Of a stretch of 64,000 bases of DNA, positions 19,495-27,122 are shown piece after piece. Each line of letters begins with the position of its first letter. Position 1 is the stretch's first letter. The notes beneath the pieces were generated by a model. The model was not told the origin of the DNA. It saw only the letters and a list, made by a program, of their open reading frames with translations, and did not search any database. This DNA is from Yoonia sediminilitoris (GTDB lineage: Bacteria; Pseudomonadota; Alphaproteobacteria; Rhodobacterales; Rhodobacteraceae), in contig NZ_QBUD01000004.1 of assembly GCF_003058085.1 (NCBI RefSeq), positions 1-64,000 on the forward strand, in the 5' to 3' direction. Made by a program: the position numbers and the translations under genes.

Positions 19495-19719
19495 ATGGAT
19501 ACCTATTCCCTCTTGCGTGAAATCGCCGATAGCTGGGTTCTTCTGGGCATGTTCGGCTTCTTTCTGGGTGCCGCAATCTGGGCATTCCTGCCCAGCCAGC
19601 GGCAGGCCCGTGAAGACGCCAGCATGATCCCCTTTCGGGATGAAAAACCCAGAAAATCCTGCACGGGCACCTGTGCTGATTGCAGCGCCGCCAAATTGAA
19701 AGGTGAACTCAATGTCTGA
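19495..19719 (+). CDS. ccoQ: cbb3-type oxidase small subunit
   Basis: A 74-aa protein with one transmembrane helix (WVLLGMFGFFLGAAIWAFLP, about residues 14-33), then a polar tail. CcoQ stabilises the cbb3 complex, especially against oxygen, in Rhodobacter. The tail here holds three cysteines (SCTGTCADCSAAK), which is unusual for a CcoQ subunit and might bind metal or form disulfides; this is only a suggestion. It overlaps ccoP by 8 nt. Confidence 0.9.
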   Translation: MDTYSLLREIADSWVLLGMFGFFLGAAIWAFLPSQRQAREDASMIPFRDEKPRKSCTGTCADCSAAKLKGELNV

Positions 19720-20575
19720 GAAAAAAGTTGACGAGACCACCGGCGTTGAGACTACAGGTCATAGCTGGGACGGCATCGAAGAGCTGAACAATCCGCTGCC
19801 GCGCTGGTGGCTGTGGACCCTTTACGCCACGATCATCTGGGGGATTGGCTATGTCATTGCCTATCCCGCATGGCCCATGATCAGCAGCGCAACGTCCGGT
19901 GTGTTGGGCTATTCGACACGCGGTGAAGTTGCGGCCCAAATCGCCGAACACGAAGCTGAAAACGCGCAGCTTGTGGCACAATTGAACGAGGCCGATCTGG
20001 CGACACTGGCCCCCGGTGACGACTTGCATCGCTACGCCGTGTCACGCGGTGGTGCCGTCTTCAAGGCGCAATGCAGCCAGTGCCATGGGTCTGGTGCAGC
20101 GGGTGCCACCGGCTATTCCAACCTTTTGGACAATGACTGGCTTTGGGGCGGTGACATCGAAAATATCGCGCTGACAATCCGGCATGGCATTCGCAATGAA
20201 ACCGATCTTGATGCGCGCTATTCGGAAATGCCCGCATATGATGAGGTGTTTGAGGACGATGAAATCGACGCTGTCGTCGAATATGTCTACAGCCTGTCTC
20301 GTTCCGAGGCCGATGCAACTTTGGCCGCTGCCGGGTCCGAGCTTTTCTTGGACAATTGCGCGGCCTGTCATGGCGACAATGCTGAAGGCAACCGCGACCT
20401 TGGCGCGCCCAACCTGGGCGATGCGATCTGGCTTTACGGCGGCGACCGTGCAGCGCTGGAATATACCGTCCGCAATGCGCGCTACGGTGTCATGCCCGCG
20501 TGGGGCCAACGCCTGAGCGACGAAGATGTTCGTGCAGTTTCTGTCTATGTTCACAGTCTTGGAGGAGGTGAATAA
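19712..20575 (+). CDS. ccoP: Cytochrome c oxidase cbb3-type subunit III (diheme)
   Basis: A 287-aa diheme cytochrome c. The N-terminal cytoplasmic segment has the conserved HSWDGIEELNNPLPRWW element, followed by a transmembrane helix (about residues 32-52). Two periplasmic heme sites follow: CSQCH near residue 120 and CAACH near residue 215. It receives electrons from soluble or membrane cytochromes and passes them to CcoO. The ATG at 19712 (MSEKKVDE) is preferred to an upstream in-frame start at 19703 because AAAGGTG precedes it. Last gene of ccoNOQP; a strong hairpin follows. Confidence 0.96.
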   Translation: MSEKKVDETTGVETTGHSWDGIEELNNPLPRWWLWTLYATIIWGIGYVIAYPAWPMISSATSGVLGYSTRGEVAAQIAEHEAENAQLVAQLNEADLATLAPGDDLHRYAVSRGGAVFKAQCSQCHGSGAAGATGYSNLLDNDWLWGGDIENIALTIRHGIRNETDLDARYSEMPAYDEVFEDDEIDAVVEYVYSLSRSEADATLAAAGSELFLDNCAACHGDNAEGNRDLGAPNLGDAIWLYGGDRAALEYTVRNARYGVMPAWGQRLSDEDVRAVSVYVHSLGGGE

Positions 20576-20610
20576 GACAGACGTGACCGCCCCCTGAGGC
20601 GCGGCCACCC

Positions 20611-20651
20611 CCCCGAAGCGGCCCTGTTCGCAAAACTCCGCCGCTTCGGGG
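20611..20651 (+). terminator. Strong stem-loop between ccoP and ccoG
   Basis: CCCCGAAGCGG at 20611-20621 pairs perfectly with CCGCTTCGGGG at 20641-20651 (11 bp, 19-nt loop), followed by CCCATCTTTT. It lies between the ccoNOQP stop and the FNR box of ccoG, so it probably ends or attenuates the oxidase transcript and lets the two operons be expressed at different levels. Confidence 0.7.
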
Positions 20652-20659
20652 CCCATCTT

Positions 20660-20673
20660 TTGACCCAGATCAA
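20660..20673 (+). promoter_or_regulatory. FNR box upstream of ccoG
   Basis: TTGACCCAGATCAA matches TTGAY-N4-ATCAA with one deviation in the left arm. A -10-like TATCAC at 20696-20701 puts the box centre at about -41.5. This gives ccoGHIS its own FnrL-dependent promoter just after the ccoP terminator. Confidence 0.82.
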
Positions 20674-20726
20674 GGTCGCCTTTGCTGGCATCCGCTATCA
20701 CAGGCTTGCGAACAGGATTTTTACAT

Positions 20727-22133
20727 ATGAACACCCCCAAGCTCTATGCGGCCAGAGAGCCCATTTTTCCGCGCCGCGTGTCCGGAACCTTCCGCCGTTT
20801 CAAATGGTGGATCATGATCGTCACGCTGGGCATTTACTATCTGACCCCCTGGATCAGATGGGACCGCGGCCCCAACCTGCCAGATCAGGCCGTTCTGATC
20901 GACATGGCAAACCGTCGTTTTTATTTCTTCTGGATCGAGATTTGGCCGCACGAATTCTATTTCGTGGCAGGCCTGCTGATCATGGCGGGCCTCGGTCTGT
21001 TTTTGTTCACGTCGGCGCTTGGTCGTGTCTGGTGCGGCTACACCTGCCCCCAAACGGTCTGGACCGATCTTTACATCCTTGTCGAACGCTGGATCGAAGG
21101 CGACCGTAACGCACGTGTCCGCCTGCACCGCGCCAAATGGGACTTTCATAAATGGCGGCTCCGGCTCACAAAATGGCTGGTTTGGCTGCTGATCGGGGTC
21201 GCCACCGGCGGAGCATGGGTGTTTTACTTCACCGACGCGCCAACCCTTTTCCGCGACCTGCTGAATTTCTCGGCGCATCCGGTGGCCTACATCACAATTG
21301 CCGTTCTGACGCTGACAACCTTTGTGTTTGGCGGCTTCATGCGTGAACAGGTCTGTATCTATATGTGCCCATGGCCACGGATTCAGGCCGCCATGATGGA
21401 CCCTGATACACTCACCGTCGCCTATCGCGAATGGCGGGGCGAACCACGCGGCAAACAGCGGGTCGAAGGTGCTGGCGACTGCATCGATTGCATGGCCTGC
21501 GTCAACGTCTGCCCAATGGGGATTGATATCCGCGACGGTCAACAGCTCGAATGCATCACCTGTGCGTTGTGCATTGACGCCTGCGATGACGTTATGGAGC
21601 GGATCGGCAAACCGCGCGGCCTGATCGACTATCTGGCCCTGTCGGACGAACCTGCCGAGCGCGCCGGAGCAAAACCGCGCCCGATCTGGCAACATGTCCT
21701 GCGCCTGCGCACCTTGATCTACACGGCCCTTTGGGCTGCGATTGGTGCGGGACTGCTTTATGCCCTGTTCATCCGGTCGGATATTGAATTAACTGTCAGC
21801 CCTGTGCGCAACCCGACCTTTGTTGTCCAATCGGACGGGGCCATCCGCAATATCTATGACGTGCGCCTGCGCAACAAACTGGGCGAAGACCGCGAATTCC
21901 ATCTCAGCCTCACAAGTGATGAAATCCTGCGGATTGAGCTGGAGGGTCGCGACGGGCAACTGCGCTTTCCCGTACCTGCCAACCAGACGATCTTGCAGCG
22001 TGTCTATGTGACAGCCCGCCCTCAAGACCCGGCGGCAAGTAGGGACCGTACTGACTTGCGGTTTTGGGTCGAAGATATCGGCAGCGGCGAACGCGCCAGC
22101 CAAGCAACAACATTCAACGGAAGGGTACAGTGA
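20727..22133 (+). CDS. ccoG: Cytochrome c oxidase accessory protein CcoG (RdxA/FixG)
   Basis: A 468-aa inner-membrane iron-sulfur protein needed for cbb3 biogenesis, thought to reduce copper(II) for CcoI. Several transmembrane helices are visible, together with CGYTCPQTVW and CIYMCPWPRIQ, then two ferredoxin-type clusters (CIDCMACVNVCP near residue 251 and CITCALCIDACD near 283), and a C-terminal Ig-like periplasmic domain. The ATG at 20727 is preferred because AGGA precedes it; the frame is open to 20682, but that part overlaps the promoter. Overlaps ccoH by 1 nt (TGATG). Confidence 0.95.
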   Translation: MNTPKLYAAREPIFPRRVSGTFRRFKWWIMIVTLGIYYLTPWIRWDRGPNLPDQAVLIDMANRRFYFFWIEIWPHEFYFVAGLLIMAGLGLFLFTSALGRVWCGYTCPQTVWTDLYILVERWIEGDRNARVRLHRAKWDFHKWRLRLTKWLVWLLIGVATGGAWVFYFTDAPTLFRDLLNFSAHPVAYITIAVLTLTTFVFGGFMREQVCIYMCPWPRIQAAMMDPDTLTVAYREWRGEPRGKQRVEGAGDCIDCMACVNVCPMGIDIRDGQQLECITCALCIDACDDVMERIGKPRGLIDYLALSDEPAERAGAKPRPIWQHVLRLRTLIYTALWAAIGAGLLYALFIRSDIELTVSPVRNPTFVVQSDGAIRNIYDVRLRNKLGEDREFHLSLTSDEILRIELEGRDGQLRFPVPANQTILQRVYVTARPQDPAASRDRTDLRFWVEDIGSGERASQATTFNGRVQ

Positions 22134-22582
22134 TGACAGAGATCAAGGGATGGCATGTCTTTTCGGGATTTGCATTCGCATTCGGCATAATCATCGCCGT
22201 CAACCTGACGCTGGCGTTCAATGCCGTGCGCACCTTTCCCGGGCTTGAGGTCAAGAATAGCTACGTGGCCAGCCAGTCGTTTGACGCCGACCGCGCGGCG
22301 CAAATGGCACTGAACTGGCAGGTTTCGGCTGATCTGGCCGGGGGGGAGTTACGCCTTGAAATCCTGCAAGACGGAAAACCTATTGCCCCGGAAATTGAAA
22401 GCGCCACCTTCGGGCGCGCCACGTCCGTCGCGCAGGATCAAACCCCCGACTTTGTGTTTGACGGCAATCTGCTGCGCGCGCCTGTAGTGGCCAACGGGGG
22501 CAACTGGAACCTGCGCCTGAAAGCCCGCGCAGAAGACGGCACCCTGTTTCAGCAACGCATCATCGTCAGGGTGGCAAGATGA
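22133..22582 (+). CDS. ccoH: cbb3 oxidase maturation protein FixH/CcoH
   Basis: A 149-aa protein with one N-terminal transmembrane helix (GFAFAFGIIIAVNLTLAFNAV, about residues 11-31), then the conserved FPGLEVKNSYVASQSFD and a beta-rich periplasmic domain. CcoH is a stable assembly factor that interacts with cbb3 subunits. Start at 22133 overlaps the ccoG stop (TGATG), and its end overlaps ccoI by 4 nt. Confidence 0.92.
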   Translation: MTEIKGWHVFSGFAFAFGIIIAVNLTLAFNAVRTFPGLEVKNSYVASQSFDADRAAQMALNWQVSADLAGGELRLEILQDGKPIAPEIESATFGRATSVAQDQTPDFVFDGNLLRAPVVANGGNWNLRLKARAEDGTLFQQRIIVRVAR

Positions 22583-24693
22583 CATCCGCCTGCCCTGCCT
22601 GCGCCGCTGCCCCACTGGCACAAGAGGTCGCGTCTGGACCTGCGCTTCAGTTTTCGCTGCCAACGATTCATTGCGCGGCCTGTATCGGCAAGATCGAACG
22701 CGGCTTGCGACAGATCACTGGCGTGCAGGACGTGCGGGTCAATCTGTCGTTGAAACGTCTGTCAGTGACAGGCCCGGTAAACCCCGACCGCGTGCAACAG
22801 ACCCTGTCCGACCTTGGCTTTGAAGCCTACCCGCTTGACCTTGAGACCCTGAACAAGGCCCGCGACAACGTGGGCCGGGCCTTGCTGATCCGCATGGCTG
22901 TTGCGGGTTTTGCGATGATGAATGTGATGCTGTTGTCCGTGGCGGTCTGGTCCGGGGCCACAGATGCGACCCGCGACTTGTTTCACCTGATTTCGGCCTG
23001 TATCGCCTTGCCCGTGGTCGCCTATTCGGGCCAGCCGTTTTTTGCCAATGCATGGGCGGCCTTGCGGGTCCGACGGCTCAATATGGATGTGCCGATTTCG
23101 CTGGCAATCCTGCTGGCCACCGGCATGTCGCTGTTTGAAACGCTCAATGGTGGCGAACACGCTTATTTCGATGCAGCCATTTCGCTGACCTTCTTTCTTC
23201 TCATCGGTCGCTACATGGATCACCAGACGCGCAGCGCCGCGCGGTCTGCCGCCAAGGAACTAGCGGCACTTGAAGTGCACACAGCCGAACGTGTCTTGGC
23301 TGACGGCACCGAAACCGTCGCTGTTTCAGATATCGCCCTTGGCGATATTCTGTCCGTGCCATCGGGCGCGCGGGTACCCGTTGACGGCGTGCTTATGACG
23401 CAAAGCGCGCTGCTGGACCGGTCTTTCCTGACCGGCGAAAGTGCGGCAATAGCGGCAGAGGCGGGCGCCGATTTGCAGGCGGGCGAAATCAATCTTGCAG
23501 GTCCCATTCAGGTGCGCGCCACAGCAGTCGGCCAAGACACAACATTGCGCCGCATGGCCGCAATGGTGGAAACCGCCGAGAACGGGCGCAACAGCTATAC
23601 CGCCCTTGCCGATCGCGCGGCACAGGTCTACGCGCCTGCGGTGCATTTGCTGGCGTTTGCCGCGTTTCTCGTCTGGGTTGCGGCAACAGGCGATATCCGC
23701 CATGCCCTGAATATCGCAATTGCGGTGCTGATCATCACCTGCCCCTGCGCACTGGGGCTGGCCGTACCAGCGGTGACAACAGCCGCTGTCAGCAGGCTAT
23801 TTTCGGCAGGATTTCTGGTCAAGCATGCGACCGCATTGGAACGGCTGGCAGAAACTGACCAAATCGTTTTCGACAAAACAGGGACGTTGACCCAACCGAC
23901 GGTCATCGCGCCCGACGCATTCACCGCAGACGAAAAGGCCGTTGGCCTTGCACTGGCCCAGGCATCGCATCACCCGCTGTCGCGCGCTTTTGCGGTGGCG
24001 CTGCGCGATGTGACTCCCGCAGCACTGACCGAAGTGCAGGAAATTGCAGGTCAGGGTGTCTGCGCCAACTGGCGCGGGAGCACGGTCAAACTGGGGCGCG
24101 GTGCATGGCTGGGGGCCGATTTTGACGGGCTGGGTTTGCGCATGGATAATACCCCCGCCAAACCAATCGAAGCTCCCGAAGCGGTGCGCCCCGGCGTGGC
24201 CGAAGCCCTGCAAGCCCTGAACCTGCCCGCCGAAATCCTTACCGGCGACAACGATACACCAGCCCAGCGCCTTGCCAAGGCACTGGGGCTTCCCGTCACC
24301 GCCAATGCGCGCCCCGATGATAAGCTGCGCCACCTCAAGGATCTCGCAGATCGCGGGCATCACGTGCTGATGATCGGCGACGGGCTGAATGACACCGCAG
24401 CACTGGCCAGCGCCCATGCATCCATTGCACCGGGCAAGGCGCTTGATGCCGCGCGTACAGCCGCAGATGTGATCGTGCTGACCGACAGCTTTGCGGACCT
24501 GCCGCTGATTTTGCGGGTTGCGAAAGCAACCCAGCGGCTATCGAAACAGAACTTCGCCATCGCGACGCTTTATAACTGCATCGCGGTGCCAATTGCGCTG
24601 GCAGGTTTCGCTACGCCGCTTGCGGCGGCCTTGGCAATGTCAATATCCTCGATTACGGTTTTGTTGAATTCGCAACGGATGAGGTACCTTTAG
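22579..24693 (+). CDS. ccoI: Cation-translocating P-type ATPase CcoI (copper, cbb3 assembly)
   Basis: A 704-aa P1B-type ATPase of the FixI/CcoI group, which exports copper across the membrane for insertion into CcoN. The N-terminal heavy-metal domain holds HCAAC near residues 31-35, and an extra N-terminal C-x2-C pair (ACPACAAA) precedes it. The membrane CPC motif is in IITCPCALGLAVP, the phosphorylated Asp in DKTGTLT (about residue 431), and the hinge motif is GDGLNDTAAL. Gene 3 of ccoGHIS; ccoS follows without any gap. Confidence 0.95.
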   Translation: MTSACPACAAAPLAQEVASGPALQFSLPTIHCAACIGKIERGLRQITGVQDVRVNLSLKRLSVTGPVNPDRVQQTLSDLGFEAYPLDLETLNKARDNVGRALLIRMAVAGFAMMNVMLLSVAVWSGATDATRDLFHLISACIALPVVAYSGQPFFANAWAALRVRRLNMDVPISLAILLATGMSLFETLNGGEHAYFDAAISLTFFLLIGRYMDHQTRSAARSAAKELAALEVHTAERVLADGTETVAVSDIALGDILSVPSGARVPVDGVLMTQSALLDRSFLTGESAAIAAEAGADLQAGEINLAGPIQVRATAVGQDTTLRRMAAMVETAENGRNSYTALADRAAQVYAPAVHLLAFAAFLVWVAATGDIRHALNIAIAVLIITCPCALGLAVPAVTTAAVSRLFSAGFLVKHATALERLAETDQIVFDKTGTLTQPTVIAPDAFTADEKAVGLALAQASHHPLSRAFAVALRDVTPAALTEVQEIAGQGVCANWRGSTVKLGRGAWLGADFDGLGLRMDNTPAKPIEAPEAVRPGVAEALQALNLPAEILTGDNDTPAQRLAKALGLPVTANARPDDKLRHLKDLADRGHHVLMIGDGLNDTAALASAHASIAPGKALDAARTAADVIVLTDSFADLPLILRVAKATQRLSKQNFAIATLYNCIAVPIALAGFATPLAAALAMSISSITVLLNSQRMRYL

Positions 24694-24831
24694 ATGAATG
24701 TGCTTGTCGTGCTAATCCCGATTTCCCTGATCCTTGGTGGACTGGGGCTTGCGGCATTCCTTTGGACCGTCCGCACCGATCAATATGACGATGATCAAGG
24801 GAACGCCGCGCGGATTCTTCTGGACGACTGA
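24694..24831 (+). CDS. ccoS: cbb3-type oxidase assembly protein CcoS
   Basis: A 45-aa membrane protein: MNVLVVLIPISLILGGLGL starts a single transmembrane helix, followed by FLWTVRTDQYDD, the signature of CcoS, and a short acidic tail. CcoS is needed to insert heme or copper cofactors into CcoN. The ATG directly abuts the ccoI TAG. It is the last gene of the operon. Confidence 0.92.
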   Translation: MNVLVVLIPISLILGGLGLAAFLWTVRTDQYDDDQGNAARILLDD

Positions 24832-24928
24832 CTAGATTGCCAGGTGGCTGGCGGATCGGGTTTGATTTGAAATGCCGAATATCTGATGCGTTTGAACTAT
24901 AGGTCATCACTGCCTATACGATGGCTCT

Positions 24929-25624
24929 ATGTCGAATCCCCTCTTTCTTGATCCCGATGATTTTGTGGCAAGCGGCGTACAGCGCGTCATCTACTATCAT
25001 CCGAAAGACAAAACGAGGCTCATCAAGATTCTCAAAGCCACTGACACAATGCCGATGCGGCGCAACTTTGGTGGCATACTCGAAAAGCTGGTACCAAGCA
25101 CTCGGTTACGGCTGGTGAGCAAGGAATATACCGAATATCTGCGTATCATGCTCAGCAATCCCGCCCCTAGTTTTCACCTTCCGATCGCGCATATGTATGG
25201 CTTTATACAAACGACCATTGGGCTGGGTTGCCTTACAGAACGTGTAATGAAGCCGGACGGCGCACTTGGTGACACCCTGCTGGACAAGGTCCGTTCCGAC
25301 AGCCTGTCGGACGCGGATCTGGAATTACTGAACGATATGATCCAGCGGATTTACAATCATCATATCCGTGCAAGTGACTTCAATCCAAAGAATTTCGTTT
25401 TCGGGCAACGCGACAATGGCACCGGCTTGGGCCCGAAGGAATGCGTGATGGTGGATGGTTTCGGCGACATACATGCATTGCCGGTCAGGTCCATGGCGAA
25501 ATGGTCCAACCGGATCGGACTGGACGATGGCTGCAAGCGCATTTCAGCCAAGACTGGTTTGGCATGGGACAAACACACAAAGCTGTTCTCGCGCACGTCC
25601 AAAACTCCGGCTAGAACGGACTGA
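24929..25624 (+). CDS. YrbL family protein
   Basis: A 231-aa protein similar to the PhoP-regulatory-network protein YrbL, which has a protein-kinase-like fold. Visible elements are VIYYHPKDKTRLIKIL (N-lobe Lys), LPIAHMYGFIQTTIGLGCLTERV (hinge-like) and HHIRASDFNPKNFVFG (catalytic loop-like, with D and N), then VMVDGFGD (DFG-like). The substrate is unknown. Codon use and lower GC compared with flanking cco genes suggest that it may have arrived by transfer. It stands alone between ccoS and the Lin0512 pair. Confidence 0.75.
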   Translation: MSNPLFLDPDDFVASGVQRVIYYHPKDKTRLIKILKATDTMPMRRNFGGILEKLVPSTRLRLVSKEYTEYLRIMLSNPAPSFHLPIAHMYGFIQTTIGLGCLTERVMKPDGALGDTLLDKVRSDSLSDADLELLNDMIQRIYNHHIRASDFNPKNFVFGQRDNGTGLGPKECVMVDGFGDIHALPVRSMAKWSNRIGLDDGCKRISAKTGLAWDKHTKLFSRTSKTPARTD

Positions 25625-25687
25625 CTGACCAGCGTTGCGCACAAACCCACCGAAATGTGTCAGCATATTTTTTGAAAGGGCCCCAAA

Positions 25688-26032
25688 ATGCCAAAACACC
25701 GCGTTCTCACCGAATTTGGCATGGGTACCAGCCTGCGCCGCCAAGACTACACCCAAGCAGCCAGACGCGGCTTGCAGGATGCGCTTTGGCACAATTCAAT
25801 CAATATGGCAGAGCTGTTCGGCTTCTCCAAAGAGGCGATGCTGATTGATGTCGAAATCGGCGTGCAGCAACCTGATCAGGTCGACACGACCACCTTGCTG
25901 GATATCTTTCCCTACGGCCAACCAAGGATCAATGTGGTCCATGGCGGGCTGGACGTGCCCCGCCCTGATGGCAAACCCACCGTCATTGCAAACGTTGCCA
26001 TCAACGTATCATTCGAGATGGAGCAGGTCTGA
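25688..26032 (+). CDS. Lin0512 family protein (first copy)
   Basis: A 114-aa protein of the Lin0512 family, whose function I do not know. It has the family pattern TEFGMGTSLRRQDYTQAARRGLQDALWHNS, then a beta-strand-rich half ending with VIANVAINVSFEM. It resembles the next gene throughout: both show an acidic residue followed by FGMG/MGMG, a D-Y-x-x-A-A-R-R-x-(L/I)-(Q/E)-D-A core and a V-x-G-G-L segment. Its stop overlaps the second copy by 1 nt. A GAAAGGG ribosome site precedes the ATG. Confidence 0.82.
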   Translation: MPKHRVLTEFGMGTSLRRQDYTQAARRGLQDALWHNSINMAELFGFSKEAMLIDVEIGVQQPDQVDTTTLLDIFPYGQPRINVVHGGLDVPRPDGKPTVIANVAINVSFEMEQV

Positions 26033-26391
26033 TGGAACAGCGCATCATCATCGAAATGGGCATGGGCAATGACCTGCACGGGATGGATTATCAAAAAGCA
26101 GCGCGCCGCGCCATCGAAGACGCGATCAGGCATTCGACCCTGCCCATCTTTCAAAGCATCAATCTTGACCATACGGAAATGCGGGTTCAGGTCACAGTGG
26201 GTGTGCAAGAGCCGGACAAACTGGATGCAGCGGCGCTGACCGCCGGACTGCCGCGCGGGCGCGCGACCGTGCAGGCGGTCAAAGGCGGCCTGAACATCCC
26301 TAACCACGAAACCGGCGACACGGCCGTTGTCGCCACCGCCGCAGTCGAGGCTTTTTTGCCGTCGCAAGCCGGGCGCTGGACCCAGAGTTAG
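26032..26391 (+). CDS. Lin0512 family protein (second copy)
   Basis: A 119-aa paralogue of the preceding gene: IIIEMGMGNDLHGMDYQKAARRAIEDAIRHS in the first half and VQAVKGGLNIPNHETGDTAVVATAAVEAFL in the second. The pair probably forms a heteromeric complex, judging from the 1-nt overlap and shared fold. The following BluB-like gene begins at the very next base, so all three are translated together. No catalytic signature is recognisable. Confidence 0.82.
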   Translation: MEQRIIIEMGMGNDLHGMDYQKAARRAIEDAIRHSTLPIFQSINLDHTEMRVQVTVGVQEPDKLDAAALTAGLPRGRATVQAVKGGLNIPNHETGDTAVVATAAVEAFLPSQAGRWTQS

Positions 26392-27015
26392 GTGGAATTC
26401 GGCACCGCCCATCAAGACGTGCTTCACGATATTCTGCGGTGGCGCCGCGACGTGCGGCATTTCAAGCCTGACCCGTTGCCCCGGGCAGCGCTTGAGAAAC
26501 TGCGCGCTGCAATGGACCTTGCACCCTCAGTTGGAAATGCGCGACCTTGGCGGGTGCTTCAGGTTACGACAGATTCCTTGCGTAAGGCGGTCATAGACAA
26601 TTTCGAAGCCGCCAATAGAGAGGCTGCGCGTATTTACGACACGGAAAAACGTGCCGCGTATGACAAGCTGAAACTTGCAGGTTTGCGGGATGCGCCAGTG
26701 CATCTGGCGATCTTTACCGACCATCAGCCTGCCGAAGGTCACGGGCTTGGGCGCCAGACGATGCCCGAGATGCTCGATTATTCGACCGTTGCGGCCATCC
26801 ACACGCTCTGGCTTGCCGCACGGGCACAGAACATCGGGGTCGGCTGGGTATCTATCCTCGACCCGTCCGCCATAGCCCGGACGCTAAATGTGCCAGAGAC
26901 CTGGTCTCTGACTGCCTATCTGTGCGTTGGATATCCGCAATCAAGCGACGATACCCCGCTGCTTGAACGCAAACATTGGCAGGACCATACGGAAAGCCAC
27001 TGGCAAGAGGTCTAG
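26392..27015 (+). CDS. bluB: BluB-like 5,6-dimethylbenzimidazole synthase (nitroreductase fold)
   Basis: BluB breaks down reduced FMN with oxygen to make 5,6-dimethylbenzimidazole, the lower ligand of cobalamin. The 207-aa protein has RWRRDVRHFKPDPLP, AMDLAPSVGNARPWR, EKRAAYDKLKLAGLRDAPVHLAIF and LWLAARAQNIGVGWVSILDPS, which align by eye with Sinorhizobium BluB. It starts at a GTG immediately after the Lin0512 stop. A plain nitroreductase is the main alternative, but the APSVG..PW and GVGWVSI segments favour BluB. No other cobalamin gene lies nearby. Confidence 0.85.
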   Translation: MEFGTAHQDVLHDILRWRRDVRHFKPDPLPRAALEKLRAAMDLAPSVGNARPWRVLQVTTDSLRKAVIDNFEAANREAARIYDTEKRAAYDKLKLAGLRDAPVHLAIFTDHQPAEGHGLGRQTMPEMLDYSTVAAIHTLWLAARAQNIGVGWVSILDPSAIARTLNVPETWSLTAYLCVGYPQSSDDTPLLERKHWQDHTESHWQEV

Positions 27016-27050
27016 GACGGACGGCAGGAAAAACATGTGGTGCGCGCTAA

Positions 27051-27106
27051 AGCGTTTCGACTTTGACCTGAGGCGTCAACTTAAGGCGAAACGCTACAAG
27101 TCAAAG
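27051..27106. terminator. Compound inverted repeat between convergent genes
   Basis: AGCGTTTCG (27051-27059) pairs with CGAAACGCT (27087-27095); inside, TTGAC (27063-27067) pairs with GTCAA (27075-27079). A second option pairs CTTTGAC at 27061-27067 with GTCAAAG at 27100-27106. It lies between the bluB-like and ThDP-enzyme genes, which converge here, so a bidirectional terminator is likely. The AAGCGTTTCG core recalls a repeat seen in other Rhodobacterales intergenic regions. Confidence 0.6.
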
Positions 27107-27122
27107 CAGATCATCCAGATTA

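Noticed and set aside
24832-25687. Cobalamin riboswitch upstream of the Lin0512-bluB genes
   Set aside because: No B12-box-like conserved segment was found in the short gaps; none is annotated.
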